Made by a program: the position numbers and the translations under genes. 52,183 bases of DNA from Dolichospermum sp. LEGE 00240 (GTDB lineage: Bacteria > Cyanobacteriota > Cyanobacteriia > Cyanobacteriales > Nostocaceae): positions 1-52,183 of the forward strand of contig NZ_JADEVZ010000033.1 in NCBI RefSeq assembly GCF_015207875.1, given 5' to 3'. The notes beneath the pieces are model-generated. The model saw nothing but the letters and a program-made list of their open reading frames with translations. It was not told where the DNA came from and made no database searches. This document shows positions 1 to 9,001 of this stretch, piece after piece; positions within the stretch are counted from its first letter, which is position 1, and every line of letters begins with the position of its first letter.

Positions 1-11
1 CCTCTGCCTCT

Positions 12-566
12 TTACCCCTGTATCCATCCGTGCATGGGTGCGATCGCTTTCGTGACTGACTCAATTATTTCTGGAGGTGCTTCTGAAAGCATGACACTGG
101 GATAAACAGCAGTTCCCCATTGAGGATGGACAAGGACATGGCATTTATTTTTAATGGCGGGATATTTAAGTAAGGCTTGGGCCACGGCTGTATCATCATG
201 GGGAACTAGACCAGAATGAGATAGTAATGGATAACCTGTACGGGGATCTATCAGGTCTGTTAAATATCCGCGATCGCGCAAATTAAATGCCACATCGCAA
301 CCAAAACGCATAAATTTTTCTCGCAGTTTCTCTTTTTCTTGTTCTGTTTCTATAGTCATTTCCTCTAAAGGATATTTTGATTGCTGCAAGACAACCACCA
401 CCCACAAAAACTGTTGCTGTTTCCAATCAGGTAATATCTGTTCGCAGTTGGCACAGATATATGGACTGGGAGTATGAATAGAAATCTCTACAGCTTGTCC
501 TGTTTTGCCAACTAAATGAATCGGACAGCTAGGCTCAGAAATACAAACTTGGGGATAATACACCAC
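12..566 (-). CDS. MMADHC-like (methylmalonic aciduria/homocystinuria type D homologue) protein
   Basis: The 184-residue product resembles the cyanobacterial proteins annotated as homologues of MMADHC (CblD), a vitamin B12 trafficking protein in animals. Visible features are an N-terminal segment with several cysteines (residues 8, 14, 38 and 41, the last two as CANC), a central acidic/basic helix, and a C-terminal VHPQWGTAVYPS stretch. No catalytic motif is obvious, and family membership is recalled from overall sequence rather than from a diagnostic motif. It could serve cobalamin handling, but its bacterial role is not established. It stands alone: the next gene upstream on this strand is a broken transposase. 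Confidence 0.65.
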   Translation of the reverse strand: MVYYPQVCISEPSCPIHLVGKTGQAVEISIHTPSPYICANCEQILPDWKQQQFLWVVVVLQQSKYPLEEMTIETEQEKEKLREKFMRFGCDVAFNLRDRGYLTDLIDPRTGYPLLSHSGLVPHDDTAVAQALLKYPAIKNKCHVLVHPQWGTAVYPSVMLSEAPPEIIESVTKAIAPMHGWIQG

Positions 567-694
567 ATTAATTTGGTTTATGAAAGTTATTATTTTATCT
601 GTGTTAAAAATAATAACTCTTAAATCTGCAAATAAATCATCAAATTTTGCAAATAGTTAGGTAATGACAATTATTCACTGAAATATGTTTTTTG

Positions 695-1088
695 TTAAAA
701 CCGCACATCTATCAGTATTTTCTGCCATTCTGAACTATTGTGGGGATTTTCTGCATCATCCTCCCAATTTTGAGGATTATTCCTGATATATTCTTTAATA
801 TTAATTAAATGTGTTTCGTCCCTAATTATAGATTCATAATAATTACGTTGCCAAAAAGGCAGATCAGAATGATAACGAATTAAATTAACGCGCCGAGTCA
901 CAGAGGATTTAAACCCATTAACAAAAGAACCGAGCGAACCAGACTGTAGGGGCTTACGGTTTAACATCACCAAACCAACATTGTTTTTTATAAGTACATA
1001 TCGTTACAAAATAAGCGCCAGCTTGACCATAATTGTAATGAGGAAGCCGAATTGAACGCCGGTGATGCTTTTCGGGATCAAACTTCAT
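695..1088 (-). pseudogene. REP-associated tyrosine transposase (RAYT, IS200-like), internally deleted
   Basis: Two pieces of one RAYT-type transposase lie in different frames. The first, 954-1088, starts MKFDPEKHHRRSIRLPHYNY, continues to QAGAYFVTICTYKKQCWFG and stops after 44 residues. The second, 695-973, contains GSLGSFVNGFKSSVTRRVN and the family's end motif YIRNNPQNW. The centre expected to hold the HUH metal site is absent, so the enzyme must be inactive. The junction falls in the motif taggggcttacgg, which recurs at about 1114-1127, so recombination between palindromic repeats may have removed the middle. RAYTs are known to mobilise or maintain REP-type palindromes, which are common in this window. 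Confidence 0.7.
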
Positions 1089-1112
1089 AACCAAACCAAT
1101 AATTGTTAATTT

Positions 1113-1212
1113 CGTAGGGGCTTACGGTGTAAGCCCTCTTAATTTAAGATTATATACATATATGAGAAGAGGGCGCGATATGATAAGAGGGCGCAGTCCC
1201 TGCGCCCCTACG
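1113..1212. repeat. Intergenic palindromic repeat
   Basis: The arms cgtaggggc (1113-1121) and gcccctacg (1204-1212) are exact inverted repeats, with further complementary agggc/gccct segments between them. It fills the gap between the transposase remnant and the 3' end of dnaE-C. Repeats built on gtaggggc are common between cyanobacterial genes. Confidence 0.6.
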
Positions 1213-1223
1213 GGTATTATGGG

Positions 1224-2582
1224 TTAACCACTGGTTAGTTGTTTAATATAAGCCGGAAATCTGCCATTTTGTAAAGCTTGGACTGCTGTTCCCGAATCTT
1301 GTACCCAAAACTGTCTTCCAAAGCGGACAATTTCTCGGTGATCTCCAGCTTGAACAACACCAATGACAGGTATTCTGGATTTATCTTTATCCCCTGCTTG
1401 TGCTTTGAGAATTGTATTCAAACGATGTTGTTCTTCAATTGTTCCTGCTTGTTGTGGACTCAGTTCCACTAAAATCATTTTGACAGTTTCGACAGTTTCT
1501 GCGTCTTCAAGAATAAATTGCACTTGATCATCACGGCGATCTATCTTACCCCAGATAATCAATCTGGCATCAACTTCGAGGAGAGAACTAATGCGTTCAT
1601 AGGTTTTGGGAAAAACCACCGCTTCCGAGGCAGCAGATAAATCTTCAACTTGGAGAATTGCCATAGAATCACCTTTTTTGGTGACAACCTTTTTAACATT
1701 ATTCAACATTACTACCGCACAAAGGATAGCATCATCTTTTTGTTCTGCTAATTGTGCTAAATTAATAGGTGCGAGGACTGAGGATGATTGTCTGATAGAT
1801 TTAAGAGGATGATCTGAGAGATAAAATCCTAATAATTCCTTTTCCATTCTCAATTTTTCTTGAGGTGGTAAATCATTGACAGGGGGAGCTTTTGGTGCAG
1901 ATTCATGAGCATTTTTTTGAGGTTGATTATTCCCTGCCAATCCCCCTCCTAATAAATCAAATATATTACCCTGTCCACTAGCTTTGTCTCTAGCGCGGGA
2001 TTGCGCCCACTCATAAACTAATTCTAAATCATGAATTAATTGGTTGCGATTAGGTTCAATTTTGTCAAAAGCACCGCAATTAATGAGTGATTCTAATGTG
2101 CGGCGATTCATGGCCCGTAAATCCACGCGATCGCAAAAATCCGCCAAAGATGTAAATGGGACTAATTCTCCTGATTCTTCCCTAGCTTCTAAAATTGAGG
2201 CGATCGCATTTTGTCCCACATTCCGCACCGCTGAAAATCCAAATAAAATTTTCCCATCTACCGGGGTAAAATCTAATCCAGAGCGATTCACATCCGGTGC
2301 ATCAATCACAATCCCCATATTAGAGCAATTATCAAGATACTTCCGCACCTTGTCTGTATCCCCACTATTAGCGGTTAACAACGCCGCCATATATTCCAAT
2401 GGGTAATTTGCCTTTAAATATGATGTTTGATAAGTTACATAAGCGTAAGCTGTAGAGTGGGATTTATTGAAACAATTGGCAGCAATAAAACCATTTTTAA
2501 TCACAAAGTTATGGTCATTTTCGACACCAATATCATAAACATTAGCTTGACCCACATAAGTACGAGAAATTATTTTAACCAT
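1224..2582 (-). CDS. dnaE: DNA polymerase III alpha subunit, C-terminal half with split-intein C fragment
   Basis: Residues 1-36 are the C-terminal fragment of the cyanobacterial DnaE split intein: NVYDIGVENDHNF is the block F-like region and KNGFIAAN ends in the splice-site Asn36. Cys37 (codon 2472-2474) is the +1 nucleophile, and the extein begins CFNKSHSTAYAYVTYQTSYL. The N half of DnaE is encoded elsewhere and the two chains are joined by protein trans-splicing to give the replicative polymerase. The extein part (about 416 residues) holds the end of the polymerase core, a helix-hairpin-helix region and an OB-fold segment (AILCAVVMLNNVKKVVTKKG). All splicing residues are present, so it should be active. 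A 54-residue gene lies 35 bp upstream on the same strand. Confidence 0.96.
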   Translation of the reverse strand: MVKIISRTYVGQANVYDIGVENDHNFVIKNGFIAANCFNKSHSTAYAYVTYQTSYLKANYPLEYMAALLTANSGDTDKVRKYLDNCSNMGIVIDAPDVNRSGLDFTPVDGKILFGFSAVRNVGQNAIASILEAREESGELVPFTSLADFCDRVDLRAMNRRTLESLINCGAFDKIEPNRNQLIHDLELVYEWAQSRARDKASGQGNIFDLLGGGLAGNNQPQKNAHESAPKAPPVNDLPPQEKLRMEKELLGFYLSDHPLKSIRQSSSVLAPINLAQLAEQKDDAILCAVVMLNNVKKVVTKKGDSMAILQVEDLSAASEAVVFPKTYERISSLLEVDARLIIWGKIDRRDDQVQFILEDAETVETVKMILVELSPQQAGTIEEQHRLNTILKAQAGDKDKSRIPVIGVVQAGDHREIVRFGRQFWVQDSGTAVQALQNGRFPAYIKQLTSG

Positions 2583-2617
2583 ATTACTTATTTTTGCAAA
2601 ACTTGTTTATTTACAGC

Positions 2618-2782
2618 TTAATAATCATTATCAGCTACACAGATACCCTTACATTTAATACCATTTGTTGCAGTGCGTTGACAATGGGGACAGAGAACCT
2701 CTTCCTTTTCTGTTTCTGGACTTATCTCTATATTAGTGCTTGTCTGGATCTGATCTTTGTCTGTTTGGAGTTTGTCATTCAT
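2618..2782 (-). CDS. Small cysteine-rich (zinc-ribbon-like) protein upstream of dnaE-C
   Basis: This 54-residue reading frame starts MNDKLQTDKDQIQTS and ends GIKCKGICVADNDY. The hydrophilic first half is followed by CPHCQ and a KCKGIC segment, giving four cysteines in two CxxC-like pairs and suggesting a small zinc-binding knuckle. It ends 35 bp before the dnaE-C start on the same strand, so the two may be cotranscribed. The paired cysteines and clean frame favour a real gene. I do not recognise a named family or function. Confidence 0.6.
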   Translation of the reverse strand: MNDKLQTDKDQIQTSTNIEISPETEKEEVLCPHCQRTATNGIKCKGICVADNDY

Positions 2783-2839
2783 AGTAAAATAACCAAAATG
2801 TGTAACGCATTCAACATTTCCGCCTTATAATTAACAATT

Positions 2840-4381
2840 ATGTCCCTAACTGAAGAAATTCTTTCCCAACTTCCAGGCGATGTTTTAGACGGTTTACGAA
2901 TTGCTGACAGTATATTAGCATCTCTAAGAAGAGATAACACACCCATACCCAACGTAGTTACAGAAAATCCCGAAAATTTAGACTGTGTAGAATTCGATGT
3001 CATTATCTGCGGTGGAACTTTGGGAATTTTAATCGCTTCTGCTTTAGCTGTGGGAGGTGTGCGCGTAGCGTTGTTAGAAAGGGGAATTTTACGGGGAAGA
3101 GAACAGGAATGGAATATTTCTCGCCAAGAGTTAGAAGTGTTTCGGGAATTGGAATTACTGACAGCAGCCGAATTAACACAAGTTATCGTCACAGAATATA
3201 ATCCCGCACGAGTTAAATTTCACGGTGGTACAGAAGTATGGGTAGAAGACGTTTTGAATATTGGTGTTAATCCTATTTATCTTCTGGAAACCTTGAAAAA
3301 CCGCTTTCTTAATATGGGAGGAAAGTTATTTGAAAATACACCATTTAGGGATATTGTAGTTCACCCAAATGGAGTCATCGTCAATAATCAATTGACTGCA
3401 AAATTGTTACTAGATGCTATGGGAAATCTTTCTCCAATTAGCCAACAAGCGCGTCAAGGAAAAAAACCAGATGCACTTTGTTTAGTTGTGGGAACTTGTG
3501 CGAAAGGATTTGCGGAAAATAATTCCGGTGACTTGTTGTTATCTTTCACAGCTTTGGAAAATCAATGTCAATATTTTTGGGAAGCTTTTCCAGCCAAGGA
3601 TGGTAGAACCACATATTTATTCACCTATATGGATGCAGATGCACAACGATTGAGTTTGGAGACTTTATTTGACGAATATTTACGCTTGTTACCCGAATAT
3701 CAAGGTGTGGAAATTAATCGCCTAAATTTTCAACGGGCGTTATTTGGTTTCTTTCCTAGTTATCGTCAAAGTCCCCTGCAAACTCCTTGGAATCGGATTT
3801 TACCTGTGGGAGATAGTAGCGGTAATCAATCACCTCTAAGCTTTGGTGGTTTTGGGGCTATGGTACGTCATTTGCAGCGGCTAACTTTAGGAATTGAAGA
3901 AGCACTAAAAGTAGATCAATTATCTCTCGAATCTTTAGCAATTCTCCAACCTTATCAACCAAGTTTAAGTGTAACTTGGTTATTTCAAAAAGCCATGAGT
4001 GTAGGTGTAAATCAGAAAATTGATCCAAATCAAATTAACGAATTACTCTCCGCTGTATTTTTGCAAATGCAGCAGTTAGGAACACCTGTGTTAAAACCAT
4101 TTTTACAAGATATTGTCCAATTTAGTGCATTAACAAAAACTTTGTTAAAAACTGGGTTATCCCAACCTTTGTTGGTTGCAAAAATCATTCCCCAAGTTGG
4201 TTTATTGAGTTTGTTGGATTGGATGTTACATTATGTTAATTTATGTGTTTATAATGGGTTATTTTTTGTGACTCCAGTGATAAAATTATTAGTTAATAAT
4301 TTATCTATTCAACAACAATATTACTGGCATCGGTTAATAGATAAATGGCAATTTGGGTCTGGCAATGATTATCATGAATAA
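2840..4381 (+). CDS. cruP: FAD/NAD(P)-binding lycopene-cyclase-family protein (CruP/CruA type)
   Basis: The 513-residue flavoprotein matches the CruA/CruP lycopene cyclase group. The dinucleotide-binding fold is at about residues 52-82 (DVIICGGTLGILIASALAV, then VALLER) and is followed by the characteristic GREQEWNISR. A second FAD-contact region, ILPVGDSSGNQSPLSFGGFG, lies near residue 330, and the C-terminal third is helical. CruA cyclises lycopene to gamma- or beta-carotene; CruP is a paralogue conserved in cyanobacteria and plants whose plant form is linked to oxidative stress. I favour CruP because of the strong resemblance to the plant-type sequence, but CruA cannot be excluded without a tree. 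It is divergent from the dnaE-C pair and has no carotenoid gene beside it. Confidence 0.7.
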   Translation: MSLTEEILSQLPGDVLDGLRIADSILASLRRDNTPIPNVVTENPENLDCVEFDVIICGGTLGILIASALAVGGVRVALLERGILRGREQEWNISRQELEVFRELELLTAAELTQVIVTEYNPARVKFHGGTEVWVEDVLNIGVNPIYLLETLKNRFLNMGGKLFENTPFRDIVVHPNGVIVNNQLTAKLLLDAMGNLSPISQQARQGKKPDALCLVVGTCAKGFAENNSGDLLLSFTALENQCQYFWEAFPAKDGRTTYLFTYMDADAQRLSLETLFDEYLRLLPEYQGVEINRLNFQRALFGFFPSYRQSPLQTPWNRILPVGDSSGNQSPLSFGGFGAMVRHLQRLTLGIEEALKVDQLSLESLAILQPYQPSLSVTWLFQKAMSVGVNQKIDPNQINELLSAVFLQMQQLGTPVLKPFLQDIVQFSALTKTLLKTGLSQPLLVAKIIPQVGLLSLLDWMLHYVNLCVYNGLFFVTPVIKLLVNNLSIQQQYYWHRLIDKWQFGSGNDYHE

Positions 4382-4663
4382 TATGGGACTCCTATAGGAC
4401 TCCGGTTTGATTCCTGAATTTTCCTGCTTAGGAAGGCAAGAGGCAAGAGGATTTGAGAATATGAAGGTGTACGGAGTTTTGTTCAAAAATAATATAGGAC
4501 TCCTATTTGATTTTTGATAGCTTGCGTGGCGTAGCCATACAAAACTCGGTTTTTACTTTTGCACTTTATTTAATTCACATTCCTAAGTTTACTACGCGAT
4601 GGTTAGCGATCGCCGAAGGCATATTTAAGGACTATTTCGTTATTCCAATAGGGGGAAATACTT

Positions 4664-4858
4664 ATGAACCGTTCTCAGATAGTTGCGATTATTACAGGGG
4701 CAATTTCTATTCTACTAGCGATCGCCTACCTAATTGTTGTCCAGATTATTGACTACCGGGATATGAAACCAGCACCCATTAGCCAAGTCAGCCCACCAGT
4801 GATAATTGCGGAAACTAATTTCCCTAATTTGCAGCTTGACATAATTGCTAAAGTGTGA
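4664..4858 (+). CDS. Small single-span membrane protein
   Basis: The 64-residue protein has one predicted membrane helix at about residues 6-28 (IVAIITGAISILLAIAYLIV), then a short polar tail with prolines. The sequence aggggg lies about 8 bp upstream of the ATG and is a strong ribosome-binding site, which supports translation. It precedes the ndhF operon by about 430 bp on the same strand. No family is recognised; a structural or accessory role in a membrane complex is possible but not shown. Confidence 0.6.
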   Translation: MNRSQIVAIITGAISILLAIAYLIVVQIIDYRDMKPAPISQVSPPVIIAETNFPNLQLDIIAKV

Positions 4859-4893
4859 ATTTAACGGGGGGGGGTGGAAAATGCCGCCCCCAT

Positions 4894-5022
4894 GTTAGGA
4901 GTTCGGAGTTTCTCCTTCGGAGACGCTACGCGAACGGAGTTATGATTTTTTCAACGAGATCATCAGGGTTTGAGACTCATATTTGGGGCAGTTTTCCAAA
5001 AATTATCTTATGTCGAACTCAG
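4894..5022 (+). mobile_element. MITE-like element, family A, left end lost
   Basis: This sequence is nearly identical, in inverted orientation, to the complete element at 20339-20471. The right terminus cgaactcag is present, but the matching left terminus ctgagttcg is missing, so the copy is 5'-truncated. It contains the frequently repeated motif ctccttcggagacgctacgcgaacg and has no coding capacity. It sits in the 427-bp gene-free stretch before ndhF; the rest of that stretch is AT-rich, presumably holds the ndhF promoter, and shows no other recognisable structure. Confidence 0.75.
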
Positions 5023-5285
5023 GTTATAGAAAAATACAATCCATAGATTAAAGATAATAGTTACTATTTAATAATTCAATGCTTGGAAATATAAGAATTA
5101 TTTACAGAAAGTATCGCGGATTTATCTAATTAAATAATTTATTTTTGGCACAGATAACGGTAAGCTATTTTTAACAATATTAAATAAAGATAAATTTCCC
5201 TTATCTGTAATCACTAGACTAATAGGGATCAGTGCTAGTTGGTGTGTTTCCTTTAAATTTTGCTGCAAACTATAGAGGTAATTGA

Positions 5286-7145
5286 ATGGCTCAGTATTTG
5301 CTAGACACCATTTGGCTAATTCCAGTTTATGCTTTAATAGGTGGACTTTTAGCCATACCCTGGTCTCCGGGGATCATTCGCAAAACAGGTCCTCGACCAG
5401 CGGGATATGTCAACGTAGTCATGACCTTTTTCTCCTTTTTCCATGCTGTCTTTGCTTTCTTTGCTATTTGGAATCATCCAGCTAAAGAAGTATTTATTCC
5501 TTGGTTATCTACAGCAGGTTTACACCTAACCATTAACTTAGAAATTTCTGCGGTCAACCTAGGGGCGTTAATTGTTATTACCGGCTTGAACTTGCTGGCG
5601 CAGATATATGCCATTGGTTATATGGAAATGGACTGGGGTTGGGGACGCTTCTTTTCCCTATTGGGATTATTTGAAGCTGGTCTTTGTTCCTTAGTTTTGT
5701 GTAACGATTTATTTTTCAGTTATGTAATTCTGGAAATTCTCACCCTGGGAACTTACCTATTAGTAGGTTTGTGGTTTAGTCAACCCTTGGTAGTCACCGG
5801 GGCGCGAGATGCTTTTTTGACCAAACGGGTGGGAGACTTGTTTTTGTTAATGGGTGTCTTGGGACTTTGGACACTTTCGGGAACTTGGAATTATACAGAA
5901 TTAACGGCATGGGCGGCCACAGCCAATGTTAATCCCACAATTATCACCTTAGTATGTTTGGGGTTAATTGCCGGACCTATGGGTAAATGCGCCCAGTTTC
6001 CCTTGCATTTATGGTTAGATGAGGCAATGGAGGGACCTGTTCCCAGTACAATTTTGCGGAGTTCGGTGGTGGTTGCCAGTGGTGCATGGGTATTAATTAA
6101 ATTGCAACCTGTGTTTAGTTTATCCCCTGTGGCATCTGCGGTGATAGTGGCGATTGGGGCAGTGACAGCCATTGGTGGGGCATTAATTGCGATCGCTCAA
6201 ATTGATATTAAACGCTGTTTATCCTATTCTGTCAGTGTGTACATGGGCTTAGTATTTATTGCCGTAGGCACACAGCAAAATGAAGCAGCATTACTATTAG
6301 TCATCACCCATGCCCTCGCCGCCGCATTATTAGTCATGAGTACCGGGGGAATCGTTTGGAACAGTGTTACCCAAGATGTTACCCAATTAGGTGGATTATG
6401 GTCACGTCGTCCCATGTCCGGGATAGCCTTTATTATTGGCACATTGGGTTTAATCGGTTTTCCCCCTTTAGGTAGTTTTTGGGCATTATTCAAATTAGCT
6501 GATGGTTTATGGGCAACACACCCAATTTTAGTCGCCATAGTAATTGTTGTTAATGCCCTAACTGCATTTAGTTTAACTAGAGAATTTGGTTTAATTTTTG
6601 GTGGTAAACCCAAACAAATGAGTGAACGTTCTCCTGAAGCTATTTGGTTAATGGTTTTACCAATGATGATTTTATGCGGCTTTGTTTTACATCTACCATT
6701 AGTTTTACAAAGTTTATCATTACTTCCCGATTGGGCAACTTTAAATAAAGATGTGGCACTGCTATTAATTTGGTCAAGCATTTTTGGTTGTAGTATTAGC
6801 AGCATCATCTACTTGGGCAACATTCCTAAACCAATTCGTTTACCCTGGCAAGGTTTACAAGACTTATTTGCTTACGACTTTTACACCCCTAAACTTTACA
6901 AAATTACCATTATTTTCGGCGTTGCCCAACTTTCTAAATTTGCCGATATGCTGGACAGATTTGTAGTAGATGGTATCGTCAACTTTGTGGGTTTATTCTC
7001 TCTTTTAGGTGGTGAAGGCTTGAAATATAGCAACACTGGACAAACTCAATCCTATGCCTTAACAGTGCTTTTAGGAGTTGGTGTTTTAGGTGCTTGGGTA
7101 ACATGGCCTTTTTGGGGAATTCAACTCATGGATTTAATTTTCTAA
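5286..7145 (+). CDS. ndhF4: NDH-1 subunit NdhF of the CO2-uptake complex (NdhF4 type)
   Basis: The 619-residue polytopic protein is a NuoL/NdhF-family proton-pumping subunit with about 14-16 predicted membrane helices. Antiporter-type motifs include GPMGKCAQFPLHLWLDEAME (about residue 230), which carries the conserved lysine, and DIKRCLSYSVS. It is shorter than respiratory NdhF1 and is followed by an NdhD and a CO2 hydration protein, which marks it as part of an NDH-1MS-type complex in the thylakoid membrane that converts CO2 to bicarbonate. The sequence gaggtaa precedes the ATG. F4 rather than F3 is assigned because no cupS gene follows; a tree with NdhF3 sequences would settle this. Confidence 0.85.
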   Translation: MAQYLLDTIWLIPVYALIGGLLAIPWSPGIIRKTGPRPAGYVNVVMTFFSFFHAVFAFFAIWNHPAKEVFIPWLSTAGLHLTINLEISAVNLGALIVITGLNLLAQIYAIGYMEMDWGWGRFFSLLGLFEAGLCSLVLCNDLFFSYVILEILTLGTYLLVGLWFSQPLVVTGARDAFLTKRVGDLFLLMGVLGLWTLSGTWNYTELTAWAATANVNPTIITLVCLGLIAGPMGKCAQFPLHLWLDEAMEGPVPSTILRSSVVVASGAWVLIKLQPVFSLSPVASAVIVAIGAVTAIGGALIAIAQIDIKRCLSYSVSVYMGLVFIAVGTQQNEAALLLVITHALAAALLVMSTGGIVWNSVTQDVTQLGGLWSRRPMSGIAFIIGTLGLIGFPPLGSFWALFKLADGLWATHPILVAIVIVVNALTAFSLTREFGLIFGGKPKQMSERSPEAIWLMVLPMMILCGFVLHLPLVLQSLSLLPDWATLNKDVALLLIWSSIFGCSISSIIYLGNIPKPIRLPWQGLQDLFAYDFYTPKLYKITIIFGVAQLSKFADMLDRFVVDGIVNFVGLFSLLGGEGLKYSNTGQTQSYALTVLLGVGVLGAWVTWPFWGIQLMDLIF

Positions 7146-7250
7146 ATATCACTGCCAAATCACCATTTAGTCCTTGTAAATCAATTGGTAAAGGGGAATA
7201 ATTTATTACCGATTACCAATTAAAAATTACAAATTACCAATTAATAAAAT

Positions 7251-8744
7251 ATGTTGAGTGTTTTAATTTGGCTACCAATTATAGCCGCTATAATCATCGG
7301 TTTTTATCCAGCAAAAGATGTTCCCGCAAGTCAGATTCGGTTAGTATCTTTAATCGTGACAGGTGTAGTTTTGCTGTGGAATATTTCCATTTTGTTAAAA
7401 TTTGATATCAGCAATCCAGGGATGCAATTTACAGAATATCTACCTTGGAATGAAACATTGGGTTTAAATTATCAACTAGGAGTTGATGGATTATCAATAT
7501 TAATGTTGATGTTAAATAGCTTCCTCACTTGGATTGCTATTTACAGCAGCGGTAAAGATACAGAACGCCCTCGGTTATTCTATTCCCTGATTTTGTTTAT
7601 TAGTGGTGGCGTTGCTGGTGCATTCTTATCAGAAAATTTGCTTCTGTTCTTCCTATTCTATGAATTGGAATTAATTCCCTTTTATTTACTAATCTCCATT
7701 TGGGGAGGAGAAAAAAGAGCCTATGCGGGCATGAAATTCCTAATTTACACAGCCATTTCCGGGGCTTTAATTTTAGCCACATTTTTAGGAATGGTGTGGT
7801 TAACAGGTTCTCATAGTTTTGCCTTTGATGCTGTGGCGACTCAAAACATTTCTGCGGGAATGCAATTAGTATTATTAGCAGGAATAGTTTTAGGTTTTGG
7901 TATCAAGATTCCGTTAATTCCTTTCCATACTTGGCTACCAGATGCTTACGTTGAAGCTTCCACACCTATCGCTATTTTGCTAGGGGGAATATTAGCCAAA
8001 TTGGGAACTTATGGACTATTGCGATTTGGCTTGGGAATGTTTCCTCAGGCTTGGCAGATTATCGCCCCAACTTTAGCCATTTGGGGGGCAATTAGCGCGA
8101 TTTATGGGGCAGTAGTTGCGATCGCTCAAAAAGACATCAAACGCATGGTAGCATATAGTTCCATCGGTCACATGGGCTATATTTTACTAGCAGCCGCCGC
8201 CGCTACACCCTTAGCATTAGTTGGCGCAGTTGCTCAAATGTTTAGTCATGGAATTATTCTTGCTATTCTCTTCCATTTAGTCGGCGTTATTGAAACCAAA
8301 GTTGGTACAAGAGAATTAGACAAACTGAATGGTTTAATGAGTCCTATTCGCGGTTTACCATTAATTAGTGCTTTACTGGTTTTAGGTGGCATGGCTAGTG
8401 CTGGTATCCCCGGTTTAACAGGTTTCATTGCGGAATTTATTTCCTTTCAAGGCAGTTTTTCCAGCTTTCCAATTTCCACAATTTTATGTGTAGTAGCATC
8501 TGGTTTAACCGCAGTTTATTTTGTTATTCTTCTCAACCGTACCTGTTTTGGCAAACTGCAAAATAACCTAGCTTACTATCCCAGAGTATTATGGAATGAA
8601 AAAGTCCCCGCCCTAATTTTGGCATCCTTAATCATCTTTTTAGGAGTACAACCAGTTTGGTTAGTGCGTTGGAGTGAAACCACAACTACCGCTATGGTAG
8701 CGGCAGTTCCCACCACCGCAAAAACCGTAATTGCCTTGAAGTAG
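7251..8744 (+). CDS. ndhD4: NDH-1 subunit NdhD of the CO2-uptake complex (NdhD4 type)
   Basis: The 497-residue NuoM-family subunit has about 14 membrane helices. Conserved elements are LGVDGLSILMLMLNSFL, the helix-5 glutamate in LFYELELIPFYLLISIWGG, the lysine region GIKIPLIPFHTWLPDAYVEA and QKDIKRMVAYSSIGHMG. It lies 105 bp after ndhF in the same direction; the gap carries degenerate heptamers of the attacca type and no convincing terminator, so cotranscription is likely. It forms part of the distal membrane arm of the CO2-hydrating NDH-1 complex. Assignment to D4 instead of D3 follows the neighbourhood. Confidence 0.85.
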   Translation: MLSVLIWLPIIAAIIIGFYPAKDVPASQIRLVSLIVTGVVLLWNISILLKFDISNPGMQFTEYLPWNETLGLNYQLGVDGLSILMLMLNSFLTWIAIYSSGKDTERPRLFYSLILFISGGVAGAFLSENLLLFFLFYELELIPFYLLISIWGGEKRAYAGMKFLIYTAISGALILATFLGMVWLTGSHSFAFDAVATQNISAGMQLVLLAGIVLGFGIKIPLIPFHTWLPDAYVEASTPIAILLGGILAKLGTYGLLRFGLGMFPQAWQIIAPTLAIWGAISAIYGAVVAIAQKDIKRMVAYSSIGHMGYILLAAAAATPLALVGAVAQMFSHGIILAILFHLVGVIETKVGTRELDKLNGLMSPIRGLPLISALLVLGGMASAGIPGLTGFIAEFISFQGSFSSFPISTILCVVASGLTAVYFVILLNRTCFGKLQNNLAYYPRVLWNEKVPALILASLIIFLGVQPVWLVRWSETTTTAMVAAVPTTAKTVIALK

Positions 8745-8847
8745 TTATCTCGTTCCCAGTCTCCGACTGGGAATGCTATCACAGAGGTTCTACCTCTAAT
8801 CCTAATATTGTTGAAGGCAGAGTCTTCTGGAATTCATTCCCACACAG

Positions 8848-8972
8848 AGAAAAACGGCGGTTAGAAACCGCATCTATACAGGCAAAACCCACCTACGTGG
8901 GTTGGAAGCACCGGATTTTTTCTTAGTCCGCGTAGGCGGACTTCGTTTGTGTAGCCGCGAATTATATTCGCC
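8848..8972. repeat. Compound palindromic intergenic repeat
   Basis: A run of consecutive short palindromes lies between ndhD and the CO2 hydration gene: cggttagaaaccg, aacccacctacgtgggtt, gtccgcgtaggcggac and cgcgaattatattcgc. Units of this kind are scattered through Nostocales genomes. In RNA they would form a series of hairpins that could weaken read-through into the downstream gene. Confidence 0.65.
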
Positions 8973-9001
8973 TTTTATAAATAAACCAACCCAAAAATAT
9001 T

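Noticed and set aside
2044-2406. Plus-strand frames inside dnaE-C
   Set aside because: They are antisense to a conserved gene with no recognisable protein features.
4507-4752. 81-residue plus-strand frame
   Set aside because: It begins in short repeat sequence and overlaps, in another frame, the small membrane protein at 4664 that has a good ribosome-binding site.
5891-6808. Minus-strand frames inside ndhF
   Set aside because: They are antisense shadows of a strongly conserved membrane protein gene.
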